A stretch of DNA of 64,000 bases. Origin: Psychrobacter coccoides. GTDB taxonomy: Bacteria > Pseudomonadota > Gammaproteobacteria > Pseudomonadales > Moraxellaceae. Position 1 is the first letter of the stretch. Each line of letters opens with the position of its first letter. The stretch covers positions 124,896 through 188,895 of the forward strand of contig NZ_JAGBKM010000002.1 of assembly GCF_017498085.1 (NCBI RefSeq). Direction: 5' to 3'. Both the position numbers and the translations under genes were made by a program. Shown here in pieces: positions 55,086 to 63,253 of the stretch. A model generated the notes under the pieces. It saw nothing but the letters and a program-made list of their open reading frames with translations, was not told where the DNA came from and searched no databases.

Positions 55086-55094
55086 AGTTTACAC
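55086..55094 (+). promoter_or_regulatory. AGTTTACAC half-site ahead of fabD
   Basis: The nonamer AGTTTACAC equals one arm of the accD palindrome. TATAAA at 55116-55121 is a possible -10, which places the half-site at or just ahead of the -35. The second arm is not conserved here, so this is weaker evidence for an operator. Confidence 0.35.
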
Positions 55095-55245
55095 GACTAT
55101 CTATACGCTATTGGCTATAAAAGTGCTGTCCAAGAGTGTATAGTTTGATAGTAATCAGCTATGATTGATGACAGATTATTATCATTTCATACAACAATAC
55201 CCAATTTACTTCAGGGATATTTCCAATTATTAAGGAATATTGGTT

Positions 55246-56214
55246 ATGGCATCTGCACCCGATACAACCACTGCACAAAAACCTCGTATTGCAGTAGTAT
55301 TTCCTGGACAAGGTTCACAAGTGGTCGGTATGACTGCTGAACTTGCTGAACTTTATCCAGAAATTCGTGACACGTTTGCTGAGGCAAGTGAAGCTTTAGG
55401 TGAGGATTTATGGGCAATCTGCCAAGATGAGGCGCTACTGAACCAAACACAATATACTCAGCCAGCGCTATTAACAGCCAGCATGGCGATATGGCGTATT
55501 TTACAACGCAAATTGGACAAAGCCCCTCATTATCTGGCTGGGCACTCATTGGGCGAATACAGTGCTCTCTGTGCTGCTGGTGTCATCAGCCTTCCCGATG
55601 CGGTACGTCTAGTCCATCAGCGGGGACAGTTGATGCAAGACGCTGTCGTCGGTATTGAGACTGCTATGGCTGCTGTACTAGGACTTGAAGACAATAGAGT
55701 GCAAACCCTATGTGAGCAGGCAACAGAGCATGTTGATGATGCCATCGTTGATGCGGCGAATTTCAATAGCCCCGGTCAGGTCGTCATATCAGGTAATGCT
55801 ATCGGGGTGAGTGCTGTTATTGATAAAGTACAAAATACAGGAAAAAAAGCCATTCCCTTAAAAGTCAGCGTACCTTCTCATTGTGCATTAATGGCGCCAG
55901 CCAGCCAAGCTTTGAGTGAAGCATTAGCAGCGATTCAGTTTGATCAGGCAACCATTCCTGTGATACAAAACCGCCATGCTCGTGTAGAGACCAGTGCTCA
56001 AGGTATTAAGCAAGCGCTTACTGAGCAACTGAGTGAGCCTGTGCTTTGGTCAAAAACAATGCAAGAGTTGGCAGACAAGCAAATAACTATTTTAATTGAG
56101 TGTGGCAGTGGTAATGTATTAAGTAATCTGGCCAAGCGTCAAGCTCAGCCAATTCCAAGCTATCCTGTAGACAAGCCTGCTCGCATGGACAAACTGTTGG
56201 AGGTGTTATCATGA
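55246..56214 (+). CDS. fabD: Malonyl-CoA:ACP transacylase (FabD)
   Basis: FabD moves malonyl groups from CoA to acyl carrier protein. The 322-aa protein has FPGQGSQ near residue 19, the nucleophile in AGHSLGEYSAL (Ser about 101), the Arg-containing QRGQLMQ, and the His in KVSVPSHCALM. The ATG at 55246 has AAGGA 9 nt ahead; a TTG two codons earlier is unlikely. Length is normal. It overlaps fabG by 4 bp (ATGA). Confidence 0.96.
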   Translation: MASAPDTTTAQKPRIAVVFPGQGSQVVGMTAELAELYPEIRDTFAEASEALGEDLWAICQDEALLNQTQYTQPALLTASMAIWRILQRKLDKAPHYLAGHSLGEYSALCAAGVISLPDAVRLVHQRGQLMQDAVVGIETAMAAVLGLEDNRVQTLCEQATEHVDDAIVDAANFNSPGQVVISGNAIGVSAVIDKVQNTGKKAIPLKVSVPSHCALMAPASQALSEALAAIQFDQATIPVIQNRHARVETSAQGIKQALTEQLSEPVLWSKTMQELADKQITILIECGSGNVLSNLAKRQAQPIPSYPVDKPARMDKLLEVLS

Positions 56215-56939
56215 GTCGAACAATCGTTTTAGTCAGCGGCGCCAGTCGTGGTATTGGTAAAGCAGTAGCGAAGCGTTTCGCTAAAGAAGGGCACTTCGTT
56301 ATTGGTACGGCGACTACAGAAAAAGGCGCTGCATTGATTGATGAGTATTTACATGATGCCGGCGGTATCGGACGGGTATTAGATGTTCGTGATGGTGAGC
56401 AGATTGATAAGTTGTTTGAAGAGATCGAGAGCGTTTATGGCGCGGTACAAGTCTTAGTAAATAATGCGGGTATTACTCAAGACGGTTTACTGATGCGTAT
56501 GAAAGATGAAGATTGGGAAAGTGTGGTTGATACCAACCTGACTTCAGTTTATCGCATGAGTAAGCGCGCAGTACGAGGCATGATGAAAGCCCGCCGTGGT
56601 CGCATTATTAACATCAGTTCAGTTGTGGCAAAAATGGGCAATGCAGGGCAGTCTAATTATGCAGCGACCAAAGCTGGAGTTGAAGGCTTTAGTCGGACGC
56701 TTGCGCGCGAGATTGGCTCACGTCAGGTGACTATCAATTGTGTAGCACCAGGCTTGATTGAAACGGATATGACAGATGAGCTAGATGAGCGTCTGCTCAA
56801 CTCAATGTTAGATGCTGTGCCTATTGGACGTTTAGGACAACCAGAAGACATTGCAGCAGCGGTACTGTTTTTGGCCAGTGATGAGGCCAGCTATATCACA
56901 GGTGCAGTGATCCCAGTCAATGGTGGTATGTATATGTAG
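56211..56939 (+). CDS. fabG: 3-oxoacyl-ACP reductase (FabG)
   Basis: FabG reduces beta-ketoacyl-ACP with NADPH. The 242-aa short-chain dehydrogenase has the cofactor motif SGASRGIGKAVA, NNAGITQDGLLMRM, the catalytic Ser in NISSVVAKMGN and Tyr-x-x-x-Lys in NYAATKAG, and the ETDMTDEL segment. Length is normal. It overlaps fabD by 4 bp, so the pair is coupled, and is followed by acpP with its own promoter. Confidence 0.96.
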   Translation: MSRTIVLVSGASRGIGKAVAKRFAKEGHFVIGTATTEKGAALIDEYLHDAGGIGRVLDVRDGEQIDKLFEEIESVYGAVQVLVNNAGITQDGLLMRMKDEDWESVVDTNLTSVYRMSKRAVRGMMKARRGRIINISSVVAKMGNAGQSNYAATKAGVEGFSRTLAREIGSRQVTINCVAPGLIETDMTDELDERLLNSMLDAVPIGRLGQPEDIAAAVLFLASDEASYITGAVIPVNGGMYM

Positions 56940-57003
56940 CACTAGGCCATTCTTAGTTATATAGACATGGCCGCTTGATTTACATTTGAATAATAAAAAA
57001 CTG

Positions 57004-57041
57004 TGTGAACGAGTGTAAACTATATTAATTACTGCTATAAT
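57004..57041 (+). promoter_or_regulatory. acpP promoter with overlapping operator-like site
   Basis: TATAAT at 57036-57041 is a consensus -10. An imperfect 18-bp palindrome, TGTGAAC-GAGT-GTAAACT at 57004-57021, covers the -35 area. Its right arm is the same AGTTTAC(AC) half-site (reverse strand) seen at accD and fabD. Confidence 0.5.
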
Positions 57042-57159
57042 AGTGAATGATTTTTTATCGTTAGACTATATTCGTCAGTACAGACTAAACCATCAGCTGG
57101 CAATGCAGTTAAATATTTATAAACAAACGTAAAGCTTATACAAAAAGGGAGTGATCTTT

Positions 57160-57396
57160 ATGAGTAATGATATTGAGTTAAGAGTAAAGTCTGCTGTAGC
57201 AGAGCAATTGGGCATGAATGTTGAAGACGTTAACAACGATGCCTCTTTTATGGAAGACTTGGGCGCAGACTCACTAGACCTAGTTGAGCTAGTTATGTCA
57301 TTTGAAAGTGATTTTGGTATCACTATTCCTGATGAAGACTCAGCAGAATTAACAACAGTCCAAAAAGCAATTGACTATGTGCAAGCTCAACTGTAA
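57160..57396 (+). CDS. acpP: Acyl carrier protein
   Basis: The 78-aa acidic protein carries growing fatty acyl chains on phosphopantetheine at Ser38 in [12 protein letters not shown]. The rest reads as standard [21 protein letters not shown] and [19 protein letters not shown]. The ATG at 57160 with GGGAG 8 nt ahead gives the E. coli length; an in-frame GTG three codons earlier sits inside that ribosome site. It follows fabG by about 220 bp with its own promoter. Confidence 0.97.
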   Translation: MSNDIELRVKSAVAEQLGMNVEDVNNDASFMEDLGADSLDLVELVMSFESDFGITIPDEDSAELTTVQKAIDYVQAQL

Positions 57397-57487
57397 TCAA
57401 TCGCTATTAACCTACTTTTTACGATAGAGATACTGTTAACCGCTAGATATCAGTAACATTCTGAGTATGCAGTAGTGGGTTTCTGAG

Positions 57488-57518
57488 ACCGTCTGTCTAA
57501 GTGATAGGCGGTTTTTTT
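57488..57518 (+). terminator. Intrinsic terminator after acpP
   Basis: ACCGTCTGTC pairs with GATAGGCGGT (G-U pairs and one mismatch allowed) around TAAGT, followed by seven T residues. The rest of the gap to 57806 shows no gene. Confidence 0.85.
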
Positions 57519-57806
57519 ATGGCTATTACAATGTGATTGTAGGCTGTGTTGTCTCATAATATAGTGAGGCTTTGAAAAATATCAGCTGCATTAAAAAGAA
57601 GATATAACTGAGATTGCTTCAGTCAGTTTTCGTAAGTGAGCGGTTTATTGATTAACATAAGTGATGTGAATTTAACATTATTCAACATACTATCTACTAT
57701 GTAGGCGTTCTGGCTTTGTTATACTCATAAGGAGTAGCGATAACGACTGTTATCACTACTACAATTAAAATAATCTATAAATAATAATACTTTAAGGAGA
57801 GATTAT

Positions 57807-58316
57807 ATGGGTATATTTAGTTTTGCCAAAGACATTGGTGATAAAATATTTAACCGTGATGATGACAAGCATGATGCAAAATCAGAAACTCATGCAGATG
57901 CTAACACACCTGCAAAAGAGAATGAGCCATCAGCACAGTCGGTTGCTAATATCTTGCTACGCCGTATTCAACAGCAGAATCTTAATATCAGCAATTTAAA
58001 GGTCAAATACAATGGCTCAACAGATACTGCCGAGATTAGCGGTAATGCTAAGACCCAAGCTGACCGTGAAAAAGCCATTATCGCTATTGGTAACGTACAG
58101 CATGTAGCTAAAGTCATTGATAATATCAGTATCGAAGAAGCTGCGCCTGAGTCGACCATGTATACGGTAAAATCTGGTGACAGTTTGTCTAAGATTGCAC
58201 AGGAGGTATATGGGTCAGCGAATGATTATATGAAGATATTTGAAGCAAATAAGCCGATGCTGTCTGACCCTGATAAAATCTATCCTGGTCAAGTATTACG
58301 TATTCCTAAGGCTTAA
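57807..58316 (+). CDS. kbp: BON and LysM domain protein (Kbp/YgaU-like)
   Basis: The 169-aa protein has an N-terminal FSFAKDIGDKIF helix, a polar linker (about 18-42), a BON domain (about 43-110) and a C-terminal LysM domain (YTVKSGDSLSKIAQEVYG to VLRIPKA, about 118-169). E. coli Kbp (149 aa) has the same order and binds potassium in the cytoplasm. This one has about 20 extra residues in the linker. There is no signal peptide. A good AAGGAGAG ribosome site and a terminator mark it as a single-gene unit. Confidence 0.9.
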   Translation: MGIFSFAKDIGDKIFNRDDDKHDAKSETHADANTPAKENEPSAQSVANILLRRIQQQNLNISNLKVKYNGSTDTAEISGNAKTQADREKAIIAIGNVQHVAKVIDNISIEEAAPESTMYTVKSGDSLSKIAQEVYGSANDYMKIFEANKPMLSDPDKIYPGQVLRIPKA

Positions 58317-58373
58317 TCGCTCTTAGAGTAACTTGATACTTAGTACATAATATCGATGCACCTTGCAGCAGTG

Positions 58374-58403
58374 AAAACGCCTCTTAGATAGAGGCGTTTT
58401 TTT
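58374..58403 (+). terminator. Intrinsic terminator after the Kbp-like gene
   Basis: AAAACGCCTCT pairs with AGAGGCGTTTT around TAGAT, and the T-run continues. It could also serve queG on the opposite strand. Confidence 0.92.
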
Positions 58404-58470
58404 ATTAGATCATGTTTCAGCCTCAGCCTCTAGAAACATAGCCTAATACAGACGAGTACATTATGGGCGG

Positions 58471-59706
58471 TTATGAATCTAAGGGATTCAGCTTTATGTG
58501 CTGCTCAGCTATCGCCCAATGAATATGTTCATCAAGCATGGCGTCATGTACGCCCAACTTTGACTTTAATTGCGTGATGACCTCTAGGCTAGCGTTAGCA
58601 TTACCGAGCCCGATAGCTATATTGCGTAAAAAATTGAGATATCCTGTACGTCTAAGTGGACTGCCTTGGGTATAGGTCATAAACTCACTCTCTTGCCATT
58701 GCCAGAGTGCTAATAGGCTAATGTCATCAAGCTGATGTCTGGGCGAGAAGTCTGCTACAGGGGTGATGTTTGCATAGCGATTCCAAGGACAAATGAGCTG
58801 ACAGTCGTCACAGCCAAACACTCGATTGCCTATAGCACGGCGATACTTGATGTCGATAGGCCCTTTATGCTCTATAGTGAGATAAGAGATACAGGCGGCG
58901 GCATTTAGCTCGTAAGGGGCGACAATGGCTTGAGTAGGGCAGATATCGATGCAGGCACGACAGCTGCCGCAATGAGAACTGATGGGCTCGTCATCCGGCA
59001 ACTCTAAGCTAATAAACAGCTCACCCAACACAAAAAACGACCCTGCTTGCTTATTAAGTAATAACGTATGTTTCCCTGTCCAACCAAGCCCCACTGCATC
59101 TGCTATAGGCCGCTCAAAAATAGGAGCAGAATCACTAAATGGCCGAAAGACGAAGTCTGCCTCAGAGCATATATCTAAGTGCTGCCATTCAGGAATCATG
59201 TTTTCTATTTTTAGCGCCAATTGCTTTAGACGACTGCGCATGGTTTTGTGATAATCCCGTCCTCGAGCATAACGAGCGATGATGGCATGATTAGGCCGAT
59301 CATTGTCTGTGACTGAGCGGGGTGTGGGTGCTTGAGTCAGGTAGTCCATACGAACACTGATGATGGTTTTGGCACCAGCCACCAGTTGCTCTGGATGTAC
59401 CCGTAGATGGTGGTGATTATGCATAAACTGCAATTGCCCTTCATAGCCTTTGTCTAACCATCGCTTTAGCGGCTCGATTTGTTGCTGAAATAAAGGGTGA
59501 TGTACGGACAAAAAACCACAATCAGCAAACCCAAGAGATTGCGCTTGCTCTTTAATCCACTGTTTGACGTCCTGAGCCGTAGTAAAGCGCGAAAAAAGAA
59601 CATCCATCGTAGGGATGTTTTTTTTAGCGCCAGTGCCAGTAGTGCTCTGCGATTTGGGTGGCTGAGCATCTAGAGGGTTTTTGGAAGCTTTAGGGGTTGT
59701 ATTCAT
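58471..59706 (-). CDS. queG: Epoxyqueuosine reductase (QueG)
   Basis: QueG removes the epoxide oxygen of epoxyqueuosine in tRNA, the last step to queuosine, using cobalamin and two 4Fe-4S clusters. The 411-aa protein has KEQAQSLGFADCGF near the start of the domain, ISVRMDYL, the cluster motifs CGSCRACIDICP and FGCDDCQLICPWN, and an acid in the active-site region AICDVEAD-like SEADFVFRPFSDSAP. The first about 45 residues (Pro/Ser/Lys-rich) are extra to E. coli QueG (379 aa). It diverges from nnr with a MITE-like copy between, the same queG-nnr neighbourhood as in E. coli. Confidence 0.94.
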   Translation of the reverse strand: MNTTPKASKNPLDAQPPKSQSTTGTGAKKNIPTMDVLFSRFTTAQDVKQWIKEQAQSLGFADCGFLSVHHPLFQQQIEPLKRWLDKGYEGQLQFMHNHHHLRVHPEQLVAGAKTIISVRMDYLTQAPTPRSVTDNDRPNHAIIARYARGRDYHKTMRSRLKQLALKIENMIPEWQHLDICSEADFVFRPFSDSAPIFERPIADAVGLGWTGKHTLLLNKQAGSFFVLGELFISLELPDDEPISSHCGSCRACIDICPTQAIVAPYELNAAACISYLTIEHKGPIDIKYRRAIGNRVFGCDDCQLICPWNRYANITPVADFSPRHQLDDISLLALWQWQESEFMTYTQGSPLRRTGYLNFLRNIAIGLGNANASLEVITQLKSKLGVHDAMLDEHIHWAIAEQHIKLNPLDS

Positions 59707-59824
59707 AAATAAGGTTTACTGATTTTAAAGGAAAAACGTGGTTTTTCAGTATGATATTTTTAACGATTTATAGCCATCGTTTAGCTATGATAAGCTATTC
59801 AGTATTCAATAGCGCTAACAGACT

Positions 59825-60000
59825 CTAGGGCGTGTCCTCAATTCAATCGAAGGATACCTAAATGGGCTAAAAATGGCTAAATCTTGCCAAACAGCGTTAA
59901 ATAGCTAGGTAATATCCCGATATTATCTGCGCTATTTTCCTTGTTTGACGGCAATTTATCTCATTTTTATCTTCATTTTTAAAATGAGGACACGCCCTAG
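59825..60000 (+). repeat. MITE-like element, copy D (complete, perfect ends)
   Basis: This is the best-preserved copy. CTAGGGCGTGTCCTCA (59825-59840) and TGAGGACACGCCCTAG (59985-60000) are perfect 16-bp inverted ends. The element is 176 bp, non-coding, with a central palindrome. It lies in the divergent promoter region of queG and nnr, 51 bp ahead of the nnr start, so it could change either promoter. Confidence 0.94.
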
Positions 60001-60050
60001 TAAAGCAAATGCGATAATTTAATATATAAAGCGATCAATAAGGAATAATT

Positions 60051-61871
60051 ATGCTAACACAAATGCCACGTTTTGTAGGCGCTAACCGTCCTTCTCTCCC
60101 TATCGCTTTGTTTGACAGTCAACAAGTCTATGCGATAGAGCAAGACTGGTTTGCACAGGGATATAGCAGCTTTGCACTGATGCAACAAGCCGCATGGCAA
60201 ATGACACAATACATTATAACGCTCAATCCTTGTTATTCATCATCTATCAATCCCAAAAAGCCGCTAACAGCGTCTAAATATCAAGAGGTGTCACGACAGC
60301 CCAGAGCCTGTGTTTGGGTCGGTCATGGCAATAATGGTGGGGATGGTTGGCTCATCGCTTATTACTTGCAACAAGTAGGCTGGCATGTGCAAGTGATAAC
60401 CGTTGGTATTAATAAGAGTAGTAATAACGTAAAGGATGATGATACATCTGGCGATGATGCTAGTGGCTTCACTTCAGATGCGCTTAGAGCGCAACGTATT
60501 GCACTGGCTGATCATTGTGTTTATCAGCGTTTTGAAGACTATTGCTGCTCTGCAAGTGAAGAGGCAGGCAAAGAGAGTGATGACTTTTATTGTGCTGACG
60601 ATCAGCGCTTGCTACAAGCAGATGTTTATATAGATGCTATATTTGGAATAGGGTTAACACGGGCACCTACAGGAGTCTATAAAAAAGCAATCAAAGCAGT
60701 TAACCATCATGCCAAGCAGACGGGAGCATTGGTCGTGGCCGTGGACGTTCCTAGTGGTTTAGTGGCGTCTACGGGTCAAGTTTATCAGCGCTTAGCGATA
60801 CAGGCCGATGTGACACTGTGCTTGATAGCCCGTAAGTTTGGTTTGCATACCAAAGATGGCATGGACTATGCAGGCGAGGTTATCGATGTTCCCTTAATCC
60901 CCTATAATAGTACTACTCATGAGACCAAGCCTATCGCTACTTTGCTCGTCGATGCTCAGCCGCTTTCACCACGCCGACAAAACAGTTATAAAGGCAGTTA
61001 TGGTCATGTGCTGATTATTGGTGGCAATCGTGTCGATGGATCGCAAGGTATGGGCGGTGCAGCTATTTTATCCACTGCAAGTGCCATGGCGACAGGGGCG
61101 GGCAAGATTACCGTGGCGTGTCATCAAGCTTTTCATGGGGCGCTGCTGACTTCGATGCCCGATGCCATGACGCTGGATTTGCATGATGTAGAGGGCGTCA
61201 GCCAGCTGATAGAAGAAGTTAGTGTTATTGCTATCGGTATGGGTCTGGGTCGTGACACGAAGTCAGAAAAGATTTTTATCCGTTATTTGCAAGCGATTAT
61301 GCAGCATGGTAAATCAATCGTGATAGATGCCGATGGCTTGTATCACTTGGCTGGCTTACGAAAAAACAGTCACGAACTGGTTGCACAGTTACGAGATTAT
61401 AGCCAAAAGTATCTGGTATGCTTGACGCCGCATAGTGGTGAGGCTGCTATGCTGCTGGATAAAGAGGTCGATAGCATAGAAAGCAATCGCTTATTAGCTA
61501 TTCAGCAGTGCGCAGATGCTTATGGTGGCAATTGGGTGCTTAAAGGTGCAGGATCTTTAGTACTCGCTCAGAGCAACGTGTATGTCAGTGCAGTCGGCAA
61601 TGCTGGCATGGCATCAGCTGGTATGGGTGATGTTTTATCAGGTGTGATTGCAGGCTTACTTGCGCAAAGAGACTTAAGTGCTGAGCAGCGCAGCTTACAA
61701 CAAGCAGTGCTTATTCATGGGCTAGCAGGGGATATGTTGGTGAATCAGCAAAGTAATGATGTAGATAATAATACGGGTAGTCAACGGCACCTACTGGTAG
61801 GTCAGCGTGGGCTACAGGCACAGGATATGCCGGCAGCCATTCGACACGTCATGCAATTGATGACCATCTAA
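60051..61871 (+). CDS. nnr: Bifunctional NAD(P)H-hydrate epimerase / dehydratase (Nnr)
   Basis: Nnr repairs hydrated NADH and NADPH: the N-terminal half epimerises the hydrate and the C-terminal half dehydrates the S form using ADP. The 606-aa protein has the YjeF_N motif GHGNNGGDGWLIAYYLQ (about 90-106) and SGLVASTGQVY, and in the second half GSYGHVLIIGGN, DADGLYHLAG, LTPHSGEAAML, and NAGMASAGMGDVLSGVIAGLLA. It is about 90 residues longer than E. coli Nnr (515 aa), mainly through polar insertions around 118-140 and 165-185. AAGGAA precedes the ATG. Confidence 0.95.
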   Translation: MLTQMPRFVGANRPSLPIALFDSQQVYAIEQDWFAQGYSSFALMQQAAWQMTQYIITLNPCYSSSINPKKPLTASKYQEVSRQPRACVWVGHGNNGGDGWLIAYYLQQVGWHVQVITVGINKSSNNVKDDDTSGDDASGFTSDALRAQRIALADHCVYQRFEDYCCSASEEAGKESDDFYCADDQRLLQADVYIDAIFGIGLTRAPTGVYKKAIKAVNHHAKQTGALVVAVDVPSGLVASTGQVYQRLAIQADVTLCLIARKFGLHTKDGMDYAGEVIDVPLIPYNSTTHETKPIATLLVDAQPLSPRRQNSYKGSYGHVLIIGGNRVDGSQGMGGAAILSTASAMATGAGKITVACHQAFHGALLTSMPDAMTLDLHDVEGVSQLIEEVSVIAIGMGLGRDTKSEKIFIRYLQAIMQHGKSIVIDADGLYHLAGLRKNSHELVAQLRDYSQKYLVCLTPHSGEAAMLLDKEVDSIESNRLLAIQQCADAYGGNWVLKGAGSLVLAQSNVYVSAVGNAGMASAGMGDVLSGVIAGLLAQRDLSAEQRSLQQAVLIHGLAGDMLVNQQSNDVDNNTGSQRHLLVGQRGLQAQDMPAAIRHVMQLMTI

Positions 61872-61914
61872 GGCTCGTTGACTGACTGCAAACTAGAGCT
61901 GTCAGCATGACTAG

Positions 61915-62418
61915 CTAGGTGCAGTATTGGTTGATCGCCTGTTGTACACGTTCACGCTTCAGTTCAATCTCACGACTGTCTAAGTACTGGCGTTTACCAT
62001 TGGCATCCATTTCATAAATGCGCCCACCTACATTGAGATTGGTTAGATTACTGCGTAATGACTGACAGCGCTGAGCGTTGGCTTGTGCCTCCTGCTCTTT
62101 AATACGAGCCTCTAATTGAGCCACTCGCTGTTCTTCTGCGCTCTGTGTTACTGTTTGATTAGGGTCTGTTTTGCCAGCCATTTGTCCAGGTGTTGTCTGA
62201 CGGCCATCACTTCGAAACTCAATCACTTCAAAGTTGTTATGATTCAATGGGGCATGCTGACTGTACTTTACTTCACCATGGTCGCCAACAGACTTATAGA
62301 CTTGAATGGCATGACTGGCATGCATTGGCAAGGCAAGAGTACATAAAAAGCTAAAACCAACAAGCAGTTTTTTGGCATTCTTTAATGTCACACTATTGAA
62401 CATGGATATGGAAGTCAT
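61915..62418 (-). CDS. DUF4124 periplasmic protein
   Basis: The 167-aa product has a signal-like N-terminus (about 1-37, hydrophobic core LLVGFSFLCTLALP) and a DUF4124-type segment with IQVYKSVGDHGEVKYSQHAP, in which DUF4124 proteins have the pattern YKW-x-D-x-G-x-x-x-YS. A coiled segment with Gln/Glu/Ala and a small domain closing with two cysteines (CQSLRSNL and NQYC) follow. Role unknown; many such proteins are exported. The first ATG or one five codons later (MFNSV) may be the start. It converges with nnr. Confidence 0.8.
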   Translation of the reverse strand: MTSISMFNSVTLKNAKKLLVGFSFLCTLALPMHASHAIQVYKSVGDHGEVKYSQHAPLNHNNFEVIEFRSDGRQTTPGQMAGKTDPNQTVTQSAEEQRVAQLEARIKEQEAQANAQRCQSLRSNLTNLNVGGRIYEMDANGKRQYLDSREIELKRERVQQAINQYCT

Positions 62419-63253
62419 GCTAATAACCTTTTTGACTCATAATTGACGTATGTTGATATCAAGGACGTACCTATGATTATTGACGTTACAATGATAATAC
62501 ACTATTGATTGATTCTAGCAAAAAATACTTATAATTGCATAGTATTTGATAACAAATAGTTAGTAATAGGTTTCACAAGTTTTTCTTGACAATGCCATCG
62601 AAACCATCGAAGATATTGATAGTTGATTGGTCAGTGAGCGGCTATTATGCTATTGCCGTAGCACTTGAGAATAATCACTACTGGTCTCTTATCAGTGGCT
62701 ATGTAGTTATATTTTCTTTGTGACAATGATATTGCAAGGATAGCAGTCATGATGACAGCTGTTGGAAGCAGTGTATATTGTCTCTGGACTTATCGGTCTA
62801 CAATGACTAAGGTAAACTTATTATTTTTGATGTATAAGCAATATCGCATGGTAGAAGGTAGTGTTAAACAGCCTTTTTACTAAACTGCTATTTTAACCAA
62901 TAGTAAAGACGCAGATGAGCTTAAGCGATACTGCTAAGACGTGTTTTATTGGTCTTACGCTATCGTCATATTTCCATCGTTATGTGTTTCGACACCTAAT
63001 AGAGATAATAGATTCCTTTATAGATGCGTTCGCATCTTGTCACCGTATGCTGATAATACCCTGCCAAAACTGACCATCTAAATTACTATGCTTGAGTAAC
63101 TTGCTGCCCGATAGCCGTACTTTAGCATGGTGGGCACATATTCTTGATATGGACAACAACCGGTAAGCAGATTTTATAAATGTATAGCGACGTGCTGTCG
63201 TGAGCATTTAAATGTAGTAAATCTGATGCCTGTTCGCGCCGCAAAAAAAGGTG
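62419..63253. other. Long spacer upstream of the acetolactate synthase gene
   Basis: About 830 bp hold no convincing gene. A 44-codon frame from 62592 with a hydrophobic tail lacks a ribosome site. A perfect small hairpin (AGATGCG, TT, CGCATCT) lies at 63022-63037, and an 8-codon frame with Leu-Ile-Ile starts at 63047; a branched-chain attenuator is conceivable but unproven. Near 63188, GCGAC-GTGCTGTCGTGAG resembles bases just inside the left end of the IS1341-type element (about 8018-8037). Confidence 0.4.

Noticed and set aside
62592..62726. 44-codon frame ending in a hydrophobic segment
   Set aside because: Lacks a ribosome site and conservation evidence; a chance frame in AT-rich DNA cannot be excluded.
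63047..63073. Eight-codon frame with Leu-Ile-Ile that could be an ilv leader peptide
   Set aside because: No ribosome site, only three branched-chain codons, and no clear terminator/antiterminator after it.
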